Assembly (NCBI GenBank): GCA_963422465.1
Contig: OY730169.1
Span: forward strand, 3,286,001 to 3,350,000
DNA from: Lichina pygmaea
Lineage: Eukaryota > Ascomycota > Lichinomycetes > Lichinales > Lichinaceae
Direction of reading: 5' to 3'
Length of the DNA stretch: 64,000 bases
Shown in pieces: positions 12,036 to 24,904 of this stretch; position 1 is the first letter of the stretch, and every line of letters starts with the position of its first letter. The notes under the pieces are model-generated. The model saw only the letters and a program-made list of their open reading frames with translations. It had not been told where the DNA came from and did not search any database. The position numbers and the translations under genes are program-made.

Positions 12036-12579
12036 TGTTACGACCCAGAAGGAACACGGTCTTTATATACTCACAGAAAGCAGCAGACAGGATACTGGAC
12101 GGAAGTACCAGACAGCGTGACACGGGAACCGGTCACGTGACTGGCGAGACAAACCAGGGGGTGCTTGCCGCAGCATGCATATGCACAAACAAGTGAGCAA
12201 AGTGAGCAGAGCTCACCGAGCTCGCCGCAGCGTGCATGAAAAGTGAGCAAAGTGAGCAGAGCTCACCCAGCTCACTGCAGCATGCATGAAAAGTGAGCAA
12301 AGTGAGCAGAGCTCACTCTGCTCACGAACTGGGCACTATATAGTCTGGTGATAGTTCCCCTATGGAACAATCGTCTTCAACTCATGTTGTGATCCAGACA
12401 ACTAGATCTACTTCAATACAATCCTTTTGTACGAAGCCGTTGATCAGGTGTCACCACCACCACATTCCACCAAACCCCTTCACACTCCTTGACACTCCTC
12501 TCCTGCGAGAACCAACCTGCCTTCCACCTCTCGCCCTAATCCTATACTCAGATAGGACAGTACGGTACAGACCACAACA
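12036..12579 (+). repeat. 5' LTR of gypsy family B
   Basis: It is a 544-base LTR beginning TGTTACGACC and ending CCACAACA. It contains TATA-like sequences (tttatata near 12061, actatatag near 12339). Three near-identical units of about 50 bases (AAAGTGAGCAGAGCTCAC core) lie in 12195-12325. LTR boundaries are fixed by comparison with 17921-18464 and by the flanking CTTGC duplication. Confidence 0.93.
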
Positions 12580-15500
12580 CTTTGAAGACCCTCAAGGATG
12601 AGTACCTCAGGAGCAACCAACCCCAACTTCCCAGATGGAAAGATTAGCGTCACCAAGCCAGACCTGTTCTACGGCAAAAGAAACAAGGTCAACGACTGGC
12701 TTATGCAACTCCAAGTCTACTTTCAATTCCAACCAGAGACAAGGCTGCCTAAGGAAAAGTGGCCCCTCTTTGCAACCACTTATATGAGAGGTAATGCTTA
12801 TTGATGGATCAAGCCCTACGTCAACAAACATCTCTCAGGAAACAGAGACCACGACAGCACAACAGAATAGATGACAAAATGGACGTGATTCAAGGACAAG
12901 ATCAAAAGGATTCTTGGACTATCTAACGAAGACAAAGTGGCTATACGAATGATCCAGCACATCAAACAACAACGCTCAGCCGCAGAGTACACCACGCAGT
13001 TCAAACAATACTCAGTACTGACTGACTGGGACGACAACGCCCTGATGGTCATGTACTGACATGGACTCAAGGAAAACATGAAGGATGAGATCACCTTCGA
13101 CAGACGAGCAGTTGACACACTGGATGAACTCATCGCACAAGCAATCAACATCAATGACAAGCTATTTGAGCGAGCGATGGAGAAGCACCACGACAGAGGA
13201 TACAGCCACCCCGCATAGCATGTGAGCAACCACTACAAGCTGCCTAACAAGGCACCGCCACATGATCCATATGGCTATGCACCCATGGAACTGGATGCAG
13301 TCCACCACAAGGGAAGGTTCATGAAGAGAAGGAACAACAAAAAGGGGAAAGCACTGAAGTGCTATGCCTGTGGCAAGCTAGGCCACATGGCGAAAGACTG
13401 TCGTTCAAAGAACAAGGTGCACCGACAGCAACTTAATACACTTGACAGAGACTGGAATGTCATCAAGCCAGAGGACCCACCAGGAGAGGCTCAGCTATCC
13501 CTCAAACAATGGGATGACTACAATCAGATATTAGAAGCAGCCCACCAACTGGCAACATCAGGAGGTAAGGACCTACCAGAACTAACAGGTCAGGACAAGG
13601 GACAGGAGCCCTTAACCACCTCTGATGGGGACTGAGATGAACCCGCATCTATCAAAGAAGAAATACCACAAGGAAGCTATGCGTATAGCATGGACCCACG
13701 AAACCTACGGCACGGCAAACTATAGTGGAGGTTTTGCACGAAGCACTACTACACCTACCACAAACAACTACGAAGGTACGGAGAACATTCACCCTACCAC
13801 GCCACCTGCCACAAGCATTGGGTCAATTGCGAGAAGGATGCGTGTGAAATCCACCTTTGGGACAAACGCCAACACACTGCATTCCCCGGGCACACACATG
13901 ATTGGCATGAACACCTCATGTTCCTACAACAAGGCAACAACCACAACTGCTACGTCAACAATTGGCAGTACTGCCTCAAGCCTGGATGTGACAAGCATCA
14001 GCAAGACAAATTCATGAACGGATTCCTCAGGACTGATGGGAAGGGCTGGACCCATTGCCCAGTCAGTGGAAAGACACTTCAATCAGGAAAAGACTGAACT
14101 CCCTTGTCAAGGGGTGACATTGGGAGCTCAACAACATAACCCCTAGCAACGCAAAGCACCTGCGATTGCCTGTGTCACTACATGCCAACATGCCAGTACG
14201 GACATACACACTTGTTGACTCTGGAGCCAGTGGAAACTACATCTTGAGACAACTTTACGATACCCTCAGCACTGGAAGGAGACGCAAGCAGCAGCCCTAT
14301 CAGCTCGTGATGGCAAATGGACAGACAGAGCTAGTCTGCCATGAGACGCAGCCAATGGAAATAGTTACTGGACACCATACTGAAAGGATTCACCTTGATA
14401 TTGTTGAGTTGGCCACTCAGGATATCTATTTGGGGATGCCTTGGCTAAAGAAGCACAACCCAGTTGTTAACTGGAGAACAGGAGTACTCACGTTTAGGAA
14501 CTGCACTAACAACACAGCTCGGACCTGTTACCAGCCGCAGAAGGCGTGGACAGATAAGGGAAGGAGTCCTCAGTGGAACCTCACTGACAGAAAGGACAAC
14601 TCTCAAAAGAAGAGGTCTGCCTTGACAGGCACACTCCGGAACCAGGTGGCCAAACAGTCAGAGATGAAGAGAGAGGAAGTTGTTAACCCTCTGGAGATCC
14701 CTGAAGAGTACTGACCTGGGTATGATAACCTCTTTCAGGAAGAGACAACAACAGCAGTGTTGCCTAAGCACCAACCTTGGGATCATGAGATCAAGTTGCA
14801 ACCAGGGACAGAGCCAGGATTTGGACCAATTTACCAGTTATCAGAGAAAGAGCTCCAAGTACTTCGCGAGTACCTGGAGGAAAACCTGAAAAAGAGTTTC
14901 ATTCAAGAATCTCAATTGCCAGCAGGATACCCGATACTATTTGCACCAAAGAAAGACGGAAGTCTTCGACTTTGTGTAGACTACAGGAAACTCAACAACA
15001 TTACCATCAAGAACTGATATCTGTTGCCAAATGTGAACAAATTGCGAGACAGGATCAGTCAAGCTACAACCTTTACCAAGCTGGACTTGAAAGGAGCATA
15101 CAACCTGATACGCATGAAAAAAGGAGAAGAATAGAAGACAGCCTTCAGAACCCGATACAGACACTACAAGTATCTGGTTATGCCATTCAGACTCACGAAC
15201 ACACCAGCAATATGTCAAGCATTGATCAACAACATCATCAGAGCACACCTGGACCAAACAGCTATCGCCTACCTGGACAACATTCTTGTCTACTCGAACA
15301 CACAACAAGAACATACCAAACATGTGAAGGATGTTCTATGATACCTACAAGAGGTAGGGCTCAAGCTCAACCCGAAGAAATGCGAGTTCAACAAACTGGA
15401 AGTTGAATTCCTTGGATACATCATAGGGATTGAAGAGATCAAGATTGACCCTGAGAAAATCAAAGTGATTCAGCAATGGCCAACACCGACATCAGTTAAG

Positions 15501-17472
15501 GAAGTACAAGCCTTCCTAGGATTTGCCAACTTCAACTGACAGTTCATCAAGAACTACTCACAGATGGCAACTCCACTGACAGAACTCACAAAGAAGGACG
15601 TGGAGTACCGGTGGACAGAGAGACAACAAAAAGCATTCCAACAGCTCAAGAACACTTGCGCCAAGGAACCAGTTCTCCTCAACTTCAAGACAGGCCAGCC
15701 GACACAAATCAAGACAGACACTTCAGATCAAGCAGTGGGAGCATGTCTATGCCAACAGGCAGACGGCAAGTGGCACCCAGTTGCCTACTACTCACGAAAG
15801 ATGACACAAGTGGAACAAAACTATGATATCCACGATAAAGAGCTACTGGCAGTTGTCAACACACTTGAACACTGGAGAGTGTACGCGGAAAGCAGTTCTG
15901 AACTCACTATTCTCACAGACCACAAGAATCTGACAACATTCACGACAACCAAGAAGCTGAACAGACAGCAAGTCAGATGGGCTGAACTCCTAGGGCAACA
16001 CAAGTTCAAGATCTTGTACACCCCTGGACAAGACAATAGGAGAGCAGACGCACTAAGCTGACGAAAAGACCACATGGAAGATGATGAACGCCAAGGAACA
16101 ATCTTACAGCAGGACCAGCAAGGAAACCTGGTGCCCCAGCCACAGATCAACAAGCTCACGGCAGAAGACACTGAAGAACTAATAAGGAACTACCACGACA
16201 ATCCAGCACATGGTCACCCAGGAATCTCCAAAACCACAGACCTTATCCAACAGGCAGGGAACAATGTCATTAACCTCCGACAACATGTCACAAACTACAT
16301 CAGCAAGTGTCTACTATGCCAGAAAAACAAATATGGAAGACACAAGCCATACGGAGAAGGACACCCGAACACAATACCGAGAGGCCTGTGGGAAGACGTG
16401 TCAATAGACTTCATCACAAAGCTACCCAAGTCCAAAGACCCAGTCACAGGAATCACCTACGACTTGATTATGGTGATAGTGGACAGATTCACAAAATATC
16501 TAATAACAGTACCATTCAAGGAGACCCACACAGCAGAACAGTTGGGACACCTCTTACTGGACAGACTAGTCAGAGACCATGGAGTTCCAATCACGATCAT
16601 TACAGACAGAGATAAACTCTTCACATCCAACTACTGGAAGACAATCAGTGCAGCCATGGGAACAAAACCCAAAATGTCTACAGCCTATCACCCACGAACT
16701 GACAGCCAGACAGAGCAAGTGAACCAAGTCCTGGAGACTTACCTACGGCATTACATCAACAAAACCCACAGTAATTAGGTACAGTTATTACCAGTGGCAC
16801 AGCTGGCAATCAACCAGCACAGATCAGACTCAACAAAGGAATCACCATTTTTTGCCAATTTTGGACAACATGCAAACATCAGGATGCCAAGCAGAGCTTC
16901 ACCAAACACGGAGAAAGCACTCCAACACAACAAGCTCCTACGACAAACGCACACGATGATGAGGCACTACCTTCAAGAGACCTCAGAAAGAATGCAACGC
17001 CAAATGGACAAGAAATCAAAAATGGCACCTCAGCTAAAGAAGGGGGATAAAGTCTACCTCCTCACAAGAAATTGGAAAACAAAGAAACCAAGAACAAAGA
17101 AACTGGACCATGTTAAGGTCAGACCATTTTCAGTCGAAGAAAGAACTGGACCAGTCAACATCAGACTGCGACTACCAAGAGACGCTTGGGTACACCCAAA
17201 CTTTCATATATCGATGATTGAACCAGCCGACCAGAGCACACCCTTGCAGGAAACATTCCATTACCAACCCGAAGAGGAACAAGAGTTTGAGGTTGAACAG
17301 ATCCTGGCTAGAAAAGGTCAGCAATACCTCGTCAAGTGGAAAGGATACCCAGACTCAGAAAATACCTGGGAACCACTCAAGAACCTCGTGAACTGCCAGC
17401 TTCTTCTGCGACAGTTTCGGCAGGAGCAGGACCGAACAGCTCGGCCTGCAGGAGGGATGTGTCAATGACTGA

Positions 17473-17877
17473 TCAAGTCAAATCCTCGCCATCCGACTCC
17501 ATCTCTTTCACCAAGCACTGAAGCTTCTGCCTTGCACAGACCTCGGCGCTCTCCAACACCTTTCGCTTCCGAGACAGACAAGCCTGCACTGTGGCAAGTT
17601 GTTCGAAGAGTGCATCGTGTGTTGCCTTGTCAGCGGCAACGTCCTCACGGAGGTTATCCCGGGACATGTTCAAAGATTCCCAGGACACAGAGACACAAGA
17701 CCTTCCACGCCAAGTGCACGCAGCACATTTCAACTTATCGTCTTCTCCCGGCATCTGGAAGCACAGACAACCACGGAGAACACAAAAGTCGCAGGGCGTA
17801 CACGAAACAAAACCCCGATCGCGGATTTGAGCAGCCAGCTGAGTTCGGCTAACAGTCGCACGTGACTTTGGAGGCAT
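17473..17877 (-). CDS. Antisense cysteine-rich, coiled-coil protein of gypsy family B
   Basis: An open frame of 134 codons lies on the strand opposite gag-pol. It starts with an ATG 43 bases from the 3' LTR and ends 4 bases from the end of the pol frame, so the two frames are tail to tail. The protein has a basic N-terminus, a first cysteine cluster (CTPCDFCVLRGCLC), a second cluster (KCAACTWRGRSC), then a helical, coiled-coil-like segment (about residues 70-128) and an acidic tail. The paired clusters suggest zinc binding, somewhat like fungal Zn2Cys6 fingers but with different spacing. The frame is intact although gag-pol around it is not. A matching frame exists in family A. Function unknown. 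Confidence 0.7.
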   Translation of the reverse strand: MPPKSRATVSRTQLAAQIRDRGFVSCTPCDFCVLRGCLCFQMPGEDDKLKCAACTWRGRSCVSVSWESLNMSRDNLREDVAADKATHDALFEQLATVQACLSRKRKVLESAEVCARQKLQCLVKEMESDGEDLT

Positions 17878-17920
17878 GACCAGATTTCATCAAGATGATG
17901 AAAGATGGAGAGGGGGATAG

Positions 17921-18464
17921 TGTTACAACCCAGGAGGAACACAGTCTTTATATACTCACAGAAAGCAGCAGACAGGATACTGGACGGAAGTACCAGACAG
18001 CGTGACACGGGAACCGGTCACGTGACCGGCGAGACAAACCAGGGGGTGCTCGCCGCAGCATGCATATGCACGAACAAGTGAGCAAAGTGAGCAGAGCTCA
18101 CCCAGCTCGCCGCAGCGTGCATGAAAAGTGAGCAAAGTGAGCAGAGCTCACCCAGCTCACTGCAGCGTGCATGAAAAGTGAGCAAAGTGAGCAGAGCTCA
18201 CTCTGCTCACGAACTGGGCACTATATAGTCTGGTGATAGTTCCCCTATGGAACGATCGTCTTCAACTCATGTTGTGATCCAGACAACTAGATCTACTTCA
18301 ATACAATCCTTTTGTACGAAGCCGTTGATCAGGTGTCACCACCACCACGTTCCACCAAACCCCTTCGCGCTCCTTGACACTCCTCTCCTGCGAGAACCAA
18401 CCCGCCTTCCACCTCTCACCCTAATCCTATACTCGGATAGGACAGTACAGTACAGACCGCAACA
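17921..18464 (+). repeat. 3' LTR of gypsy family B
   Basis: This 544-base partner of the 12036 LTR has the same length, internal units and ends (TGTTACAACC ... CCGCAACA). It is preceded by a purine-rich tract ending AGAGGGGGATAG. About 17 substitutions separate the pair, nearly all transitions. Confidence 0.93.
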
Positions 18465-18469
18465 CTTGC

Positions 18470-19202
18470 TCAGAGATGGGTTGCTGTTCTGGATTATCTG
18501 GCGGGTTTTCTCCAGGTCTTCAGGTTGGATATCTTCTGTTCTGACTCCATGGATCAGAACTGGAAATCTCTTGGGCTGGATGGTTGCTTCCTTTGTGAAG
18601 ATAGCTGATACCCAGGCAGGGTTTTTCTCTAGGAAGACTTTAGTCTCTTGGCTTTCTGTGTTAATAAGGATATCCCCTGAAGGAAGTTTCCTTACTGCTC
18701 TGACCTGCTTGTTGTAGGGGCTGGGTAGTCTGTCTTGAAGAGCCTGGAAAAGCTGGATGTGAGTTCTATTAGCCATGTCAGGTGGCTGGATACCAGGATG
18801 TACAAGAACTTCTTTGAGAATTCTTGCAGGTAGAGGGATTTGTGCTGGAATAGATTTTTGGACAGCCTGGGCATATGATGGCTTGGCTTCTTGTTTGTCC
18901 AGCCGCTTGTTGATATTCTCCAGCTCCTGGAAGATTCTGTTGGTGAGGCCAGTGGAGCTAGACTGGGCTTCTGTAGGGAAGGAGTTCTTTTTGATATTTT
19001 CCCAGCTTTTCAGAATGGATTCTGGGACTGGTTGAGTTTTGATCCAGGAGTCTACTAGTTTGTAGTCACTCTGGGGAGCTGGTTGGGGGGTAGGAGAGCT
19101 GGACTGGGTGCTAGCCAGACTGGGAGCTGGTTGGGAGAGTATAGCTGGTGTAGCTCTGGTGTTACTTTCTGAAAAGGTGGGTTTTTTCTTCTTGGGAGCC
19201 AT
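18470..19202 (-). CDS. LINE ORF1, N-terminal part (split by gypsy insertion)
   Basis: The first 244 codons of the gag-like ORF1 begin at an ATG at 19202 (MAPKKKKPTF...). The start is lysine-rich and is followed by a Ser/Thr/Pro/Gln-rich disordered segment. Then comes a more structured region containing LPSGDILINTESQE, typical of the RNA-binding region of LINE ORF1 proteins. It is broken at 18469/18470 by gypsy family B. The 5-base duplication CTTGC shows that the two halves are collinear. The remaining part is at 11377-12035, and the combined length (1392 bases) is a multiple of three. Confidence 0.85.
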
Positions 19203-19703
19203 GTTAGAGATTGTTTGGCACTGGTTGGGTGTTTCCTGTCTGCAGAGTACTGCCAGAAAGAAGAGTCACCTGGTTTCCCAGCAGTAATAATCTAGTCCTG
19301 GGACCAATCCCCAAGACTAGACTTTCCTGGGCAGCTTTTTCCAACTAAGCTCTGGGCAAAGCTAGAAGTATTAACCTAGACTAGGGACCAGACCCCCTAT
19401 CTAGACTTTCCTTGAGCCAAAGACTCTGCTAGCTCCAGAGTCAGTCAGACTCTAACTATTCCTCTTATCCTGAGACTCTCTCTCTGGTTGTGGGTAGATT
19501 GCTGGTTGTTGAAGAAGAAGATCGTGGATTCAAGATCACAACTTTTGACAAACAGGTGTGATTCTCAAAGGTGATGGGTTTTCACCTTAAGGTTTGGGTG
19601 GTTTCAGAGAGGAACTCGGCTGTTTTCCAGAACATATGACAAATTGTGGTGTTTGTCAAAATTGATGGTCCTTGAAGAACGTGGTTCTGGGAAGAGTTTT
19701 TTC
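19203..19703 (-). other. 5' UTR/promoter region of the LINE
   Basis: About 500 bases lie between the target duplication and the ORF1 start. It has no reading frame of note. LINEs of this kind usually carry an internal promoter here, but I see no diagnostic motif. Confidence 0.5.
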
Positions 19704-22700
19704 CAAGAAGATAATACCTGACAAGTTATGGGAAGCTTGAAAACCTTCAAGACAGCTATGAGAAAGATGTTTGGGATTCTTGACAAGGAAAAAGATGCAG
19801 AACAAAAGCTCCAAGCACTGCGGCAAACAGGATTAGCATCAGAGTTCACAGCAAAGTTCCAACAACTAGCAGTGAGGACCTAGTGAGGGAACAGTGCACT
19901 AACAGCACTATTCTACCAAGGCCTCAAGGAACAAGTCAAGGACAACATCACGTGAGGAGACTGACCAACCAAGCTCTACAAAATAATCAAGACTACAGCT
20001 CGCATTGATGACTGACAGTTCAAGAGAGAGCTTGAGAAGTGAGGCAAGCAGACAAAACTATAGGTGAAGAAAAAGCCAACACCTGTCAAAGATAACTATA
20101 GCCTGGTACCCATGGAAATTGATGTGGTGGAACCATGAAAGAAGAAGACACAGAAGTGTTACAACTGTCAGAAAGTGGGCCACCTTGCGGTGAACTGCAG
20201 GAGTAAGAAGAAGAACAAGAAGGGCAGAGGGAAGCAGTTGAACACTACAAATACCTGGACAGGCAGAGAGATAGAGAAGCCTCAGAGAGCTCCCCAAGGT
20301 ACACTACCCCACAATCACCCTGAGTCAGCACTTCTCAGAGAGGAGGATAACCTCTGACAACATGCTAAAGAACTTGAGAACATACTTTAAGAAACCTTGG
20401 ATCACCTCAACAAGGTTCAAAGGAAGGTTGACAGAATCCACTGGGAAGAAGACCTGATCTCTGAGTTTGACACAACTGGCTACATGGAGAAACAGATTGA
20501 TGACAAAGAAACCCAGCCACCACCAGTCTCTGACAAACCTGTTCTTTGATGACAGGACACAACCCTATCAGAAATAGGGGAAACACAAGTATCATGATAG
20601 GTCAATAATACCCTCAGCATCACACAGGTCAGACATCACCACACAAGTGGACTTACACCAGACTACAACAGCAGCCTGCAGACAACCTTATTAGAAGGCA
20701 TGTGAAAACAACCACTGCAAAGAACACCTTCTAGAGAAAAGAAAGAAGATGTGGTTCCCAGGGTCCAAGGTGGAAGCACAATAGAATATACACATCCAAA
20801 GAGTCAACCCTGAACAAGATGATTGCAACCAAGACCTGTGGGAATAATGCCTCACCACACAATACAAATAACATGTAGTAGAGTGTCAGGCCCAGGGTCT
20901 AGATAGCTCAAAAAACTAGCAGTGCTCTTCAAAACCAGAGTTGGAAGAGCAGGCAAGACAACACCCCAGGAGGAAGAAGTCAAGCTGAGCCTTGATGTGA
21001 CAGCCTGTAGCCCACACTTTCACATCAAGATCAGAGTCAATGGGTGGTTGGCTAAGGCTATAATCAACTCTGGTGTGACTGGCAACTTTATGTCAGAAAG
21101 CTTTGCCAGAAGAAATAAGGTTCCAGTCCAAGGCAAGAAAAACTCTTACCAATTGATGGTAGTGGACAGAACACCACTCTCCAAAGACAAAGGACAAGTG
21201 ACAAAGGAGACTAAAAGTCTGAGACTAAGTGTCCATAGTATGACAATCAGAACAGAGAAGTTCAACTTGGTCTGAATACTATATGAAGTTATATTAGGAC
21301 TTCTGTGGTTAGAAAAACAAAACCCAAGGATTGACTGGAAAAGAAGGTAACTAGTCTTTCCAGATAAGACACTGGTCAAGTCAGAACCAGGAGTGATGAT
21401 TAAAGAAATCTCACTGACACAGTGGAAAAAATACCACCAGTGCAGGGAGGCCTGTGTGGTCTGGATGAAACCCCAAACACAACAACTTTACACTATGCAA
21501 GACACCATAGGCAAGACTCAGGCACTGCAGTTGCCAAGTGAGTATAAAGAATACCAGGAGATGTTTGAAGAAACAGCAATCATGACACTACTGGAACATC
21601 AGGAGTGGGACCACAAGATTCTGCTAGAAGACAGAAAAAAACCCACACACAGCCCTATCTATACTCTGTCAGCGAAAGAGCTTGAGGCCCTGAGAGATTA
21701 CCTGGACAAGAACCTAGCAAAAAAGTTCATAAAATCTTCAATATCACCAGCTGGATACCTGATATTATTTGTGCTAAAGAAAGACAGCAAACTTTGACTG
21801 TGTGTTGATTATTGGCAGCTAAATACAATTACAGTGAAAAACCACTACCCACTGCTATTAATATCAGAAATCCAAGACTGGATCCAAGGAGCTAAATAGT
21901 TTACCAAGTTCAATATTCAAGGTGCTTTCAACCTGGTTAGGATGAAAGATGGTGAAGAATGGAAGACAGCCTTTTGTACAAGGTACAGGTATTACAAGTA
22001 TACTGTGATGCCATTCAGCCTTACGAATACACTGGCAATATTCTAATCACTTATTAACACTGTCCTCTGATAATACCTGGATATATTTGTTACTGCCTAC
22101 ATTAACAATGTCTTGGTATACACCAATGGAACCTTGGAGAAGTATAAACAGCATGTCAAGAAGATCATACATACACTCCAGCAAGCACGCATAAGGTTAC
22201 ACCTTGATAAGAGTGTTTTCCACACAAAAGAAGTGGAATATTTGGGGTTGATCCTAACAACAGAAGGAATCTGAATAGATAACACAAAGACAGCAGCAGT
22301 ACAAGACTGGCCAACACCCAAAAACCTCAAAGAAGTACAATCCTTTCTAGGATTTGCAAACTTCTACTGACAATTCATCAAGGACTACTCAAGAACAGCA
22401 GTAGTCTTGACAGAGTTAACCAGAAAAAACAAATCTTTCAGGTGGGAGGAGAGCTAACAAGTGGCCTTCCAGGAGTTGAAGAACAAATTCATCTCCACAC
22501 CCATTTTGGTATCATTTGACCCTGAGAAGAGGATTATTTTGGAGACTGATGCCTCAGACTAAGCATTGGGATCCTGCTTGTGTCAACCAGACACTGACAA
22601 CCGCTTACACCCTGTCGCGTACTGATCAAGAAAGTTCTCTGGCCCAGAACTGAGGTACAATGTTCACAACAAAGAGCTGTTAGCAATTGTTGATGTATTC

Positions 22701-24270
22701 CAAGAATAGAGGCCTTACTTGGAGGGGGCAAAATACATGATAGATGTGTACTCAGACCTCAAGAACTTAGCTTACTTCACAACAACAAAGAAGCTAAACT
22801 GACAACAAGTTCAATAGGCAGAGTTGTTGGCATCATACAACTTTTAAATTCTCTACCAGAAGAGCACTGAAAATACTCAAGCAGACACACTCAGCAGGCG
22901 ACCAGACCTGATAGACAAGAAAACAACAGAGGAACACCCAATCCTAGCAACAAAAGGACAAACCCTGGTCTATGCCCAACCCCAACTGGCAACAACTGAA
23001 ACAAAGAGTCCACTCCTTACCCTTGGCTACAAGGCAGCAAACAAAAAGGAAATTATACCAGAAAGAGTACAAGAGGAGGTGATCCAGAGGCACCATGACA
23101 GGCTTTTGCACAGACACCCCAGACAAGATAAAACCTTGGAGAAAATCCAAAGAAACTACCACTTTGACAGAATGAAGTGTAAGATGACAGAGTTCATCTG
23201 CAACTGCGAACAGTGTGCGAAGAACAAACTATCAAGACATAAGCTCTACAGGCAGGCACAGTAAATAGACCTACCCGAGGCACTATGGAAAACTATCATG
23301 ATGGATTTTGTGGTCAAGTTGCCAAAGTCAACAGACCCAGTAACAAAGGTGGTATACAATAGTATTTTGGTGGTTGTTGACAAGCTCACCAAATACACCC
23401 ACCTGGTCCTGTGGAAAGAATCAGGAACTGCGAACAAACTTGTGAGTGTCCTACTCAAAGAGTTGGTAAGCCACTAAGAGTTACCAAAAACAATCATCTC
23501 AGATCAAGACAAACTCTTCACCTTAAAATTCTGGAACATATGGACAAGGCAACTTGGCATTGACAAAAGGATGTCAACAGCCTACCATCCACAAACTGAC
23601 AGACAAACTGAGTGGACAAACCAGACAATGGAGTAGTATCTACAACACTACGTCAACCACCAGCAGGATAACTGGGTAGAACTACTACCAATAGCCCAGT
23701 TTGCGTACAACAACCAGCAACACAGTGTGACAGGGACAACACTGTTCTTTGCGAACTATGGAAGAACCCCCTGATGGCAGGCAACAGCAGGAGGTAATAT
23801 TGTTGATGTTAACAAACTTGCTGCTATGTACAAGAGGATGAAAACAACAATTGACTGTGCCCAGAACACCACTGCCTGCTGATTACACGATAAAAGATTG
23901 AAGGGACCAACCCTGGAAAGGGGGGATAAGGTCTACCTATCAACAAAAAACCTGCACTCAAAGTGACCAAGCAAAAAGCTGGACTATGTACGAATCAGAC
24001 TATTTGAAATCAAGAAGCGTACTGGGGAGGTTAACTATTGACTGAGACTACCACGAAAAGCAAGGATACACTGAGTATTCCACATCTCGCTACTTGAACT
24101 AGTACCCAGTGACGCAGAGATCAAGACAGAATTGAACTTCGAGGATAACGAAGAAGAGTATGATGTTGAAAGGATCCTGGATAGTCAAAGAAACAGATGG
24201 AAAACCGAGTACCTGGTGAAGTGGTTAGGGTTTGACAAAGAAGAGAATTTGTGGGAACCAACCGAGAACT

Positions 24271-24843
24271 TCAGCCCTGCGATGAACCAGAAGCTGGTGG
24301 ATTACCACCAAGCAAACCCGCAGTGACCAGGTCCAACAGGGACAACAGCTTGAGAGAAGCTGAAGTCTCTGAAGAGAAGACATCCTCAAAGAATGGTGGA
24401 GTGGCAGCCTGACTGGCCTCCTGTTCGCGGATAACACAGAGGGCCTCTTGTTCCTGAGTATTGAGAGACTCTTGATCCTTGATAGCTGACAGCTCACGAT
24501 GGATGGCATCAGCCTCCTTCTGTGAGAGATGACCCAGCTGCCGGCAGAGGCAGATCTGCCGGGGAAGTAATTTTGACAATTGGTTGTCAGTCTCTTGTAG
24601 CTGAGCCTCGAGCTGCTCGCGCTCAAGTTCCATCTTCTTCTATTCTGATTCCGAGAGATGAAGGTCGCAGCGACAACCCTTCTCGACACACCGATGACAA
24701 AAAGACGATGCGGAACTCACGACGCACTTAGTGTGGTCGCGACAACAAGCACCGCATACGATCTTCAATTCCTTGCCTATTTTGCCAATACAACAAGAAA
24801 GAGAACTGCGACGACAAGTTCAAGTTGTCTGATCTCAGTTCAT
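24271..24843 (-). pseudogene. Antisense cysteine-rich, coiled-coil frame of gypsy family A
   Basis: On the strand opposite gag-pol, between the chromodomain end and the polypurine tract, lies a decayed frame of roughly 190 codons. Its N-terminal half has paired-cysteine clusters (CGACC, FCHRC, KGCRC). The C-terminal half is a charged coiled coil beginning near MELEREQLEAQ, and the frame ends in a Gly/Pro/Ser tail. The same frame can be recognised in copy 1 (1 to about 380). Its layout matches the intact antisense frame of family B at 17473-17877. It resembles small cysteine-cluster plus coiled-coil hypothetical proteins that I believe are common in fungal genomes. Its function is unknown. Confidence 0.6.
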
Positions 24844-24904
24844 GACAAAAGAGGAGTAGGAAGAAAAAGGATCTGGGGACAGAACTCTTGGAGGGAGGGG
24901 ATAG

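Larger units (their letters stand above)
12036..18464 (+). mobile_element. Ty3/gypsy chromovirus-type retrotransposon, family B
   Basis: This is a complete-ended LTR element of 6429 bases inside LINE ORF1, with 544-base LTRs and a 5-base target duplication CTTGC at 12031-12035 and 18465-18469. The parts in order are gag (12598-13640) with a CCHC knuckle (CYACGKLGHMAKDC), a His/Cys-rich stretch (about 13640-14050), protease (14166-14714, active site LVDSGASGNYI), reverse transcriptase (about 14760-15540), RNase H (15564-16061), integrase (16074-16780) and a C-terminal chromodomain (within 16794-17468, YLVKWKGYP). An antisense frame (17473-17877) and polypurine tract precede the 3' LTR. It is a broken fossil with roughly ten breaks. 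The LTRs differ at about 17 sites by my count, all but one transitions, so it is fairly young with RIP-like change. Confidence 0.93.
7961..19703 (-). mobile_element. Full-length non-LTR retrotransposon (LINE, Tad1-like) interrupted by a gypsy element
   Basis: This minus-strand LINE is flanked by a perfect 12-base target duplication, CAAGAAGATAAT, at 7949-7960 and 19704-19715. Its 3' end is an A-rich tail (T-rich on the plus strand, 7961-7981). Without the gypsy insertion it is about 5.3 kb: a 5' UTR of about 500 bases, ORF1 (gag-like, CCHC knuckles), ORF2 (endonuclease plus reverse transcriptase) and a short 3' UTR (7961-8136). The full length, exact target duplication and nearly open frames suggest a fairly recent insertion. 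Assignment to the Tad1 group is from general layout (APE-type endonuclease, RT, no RNase H seen) and is tentative. Confidence 0.9.
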
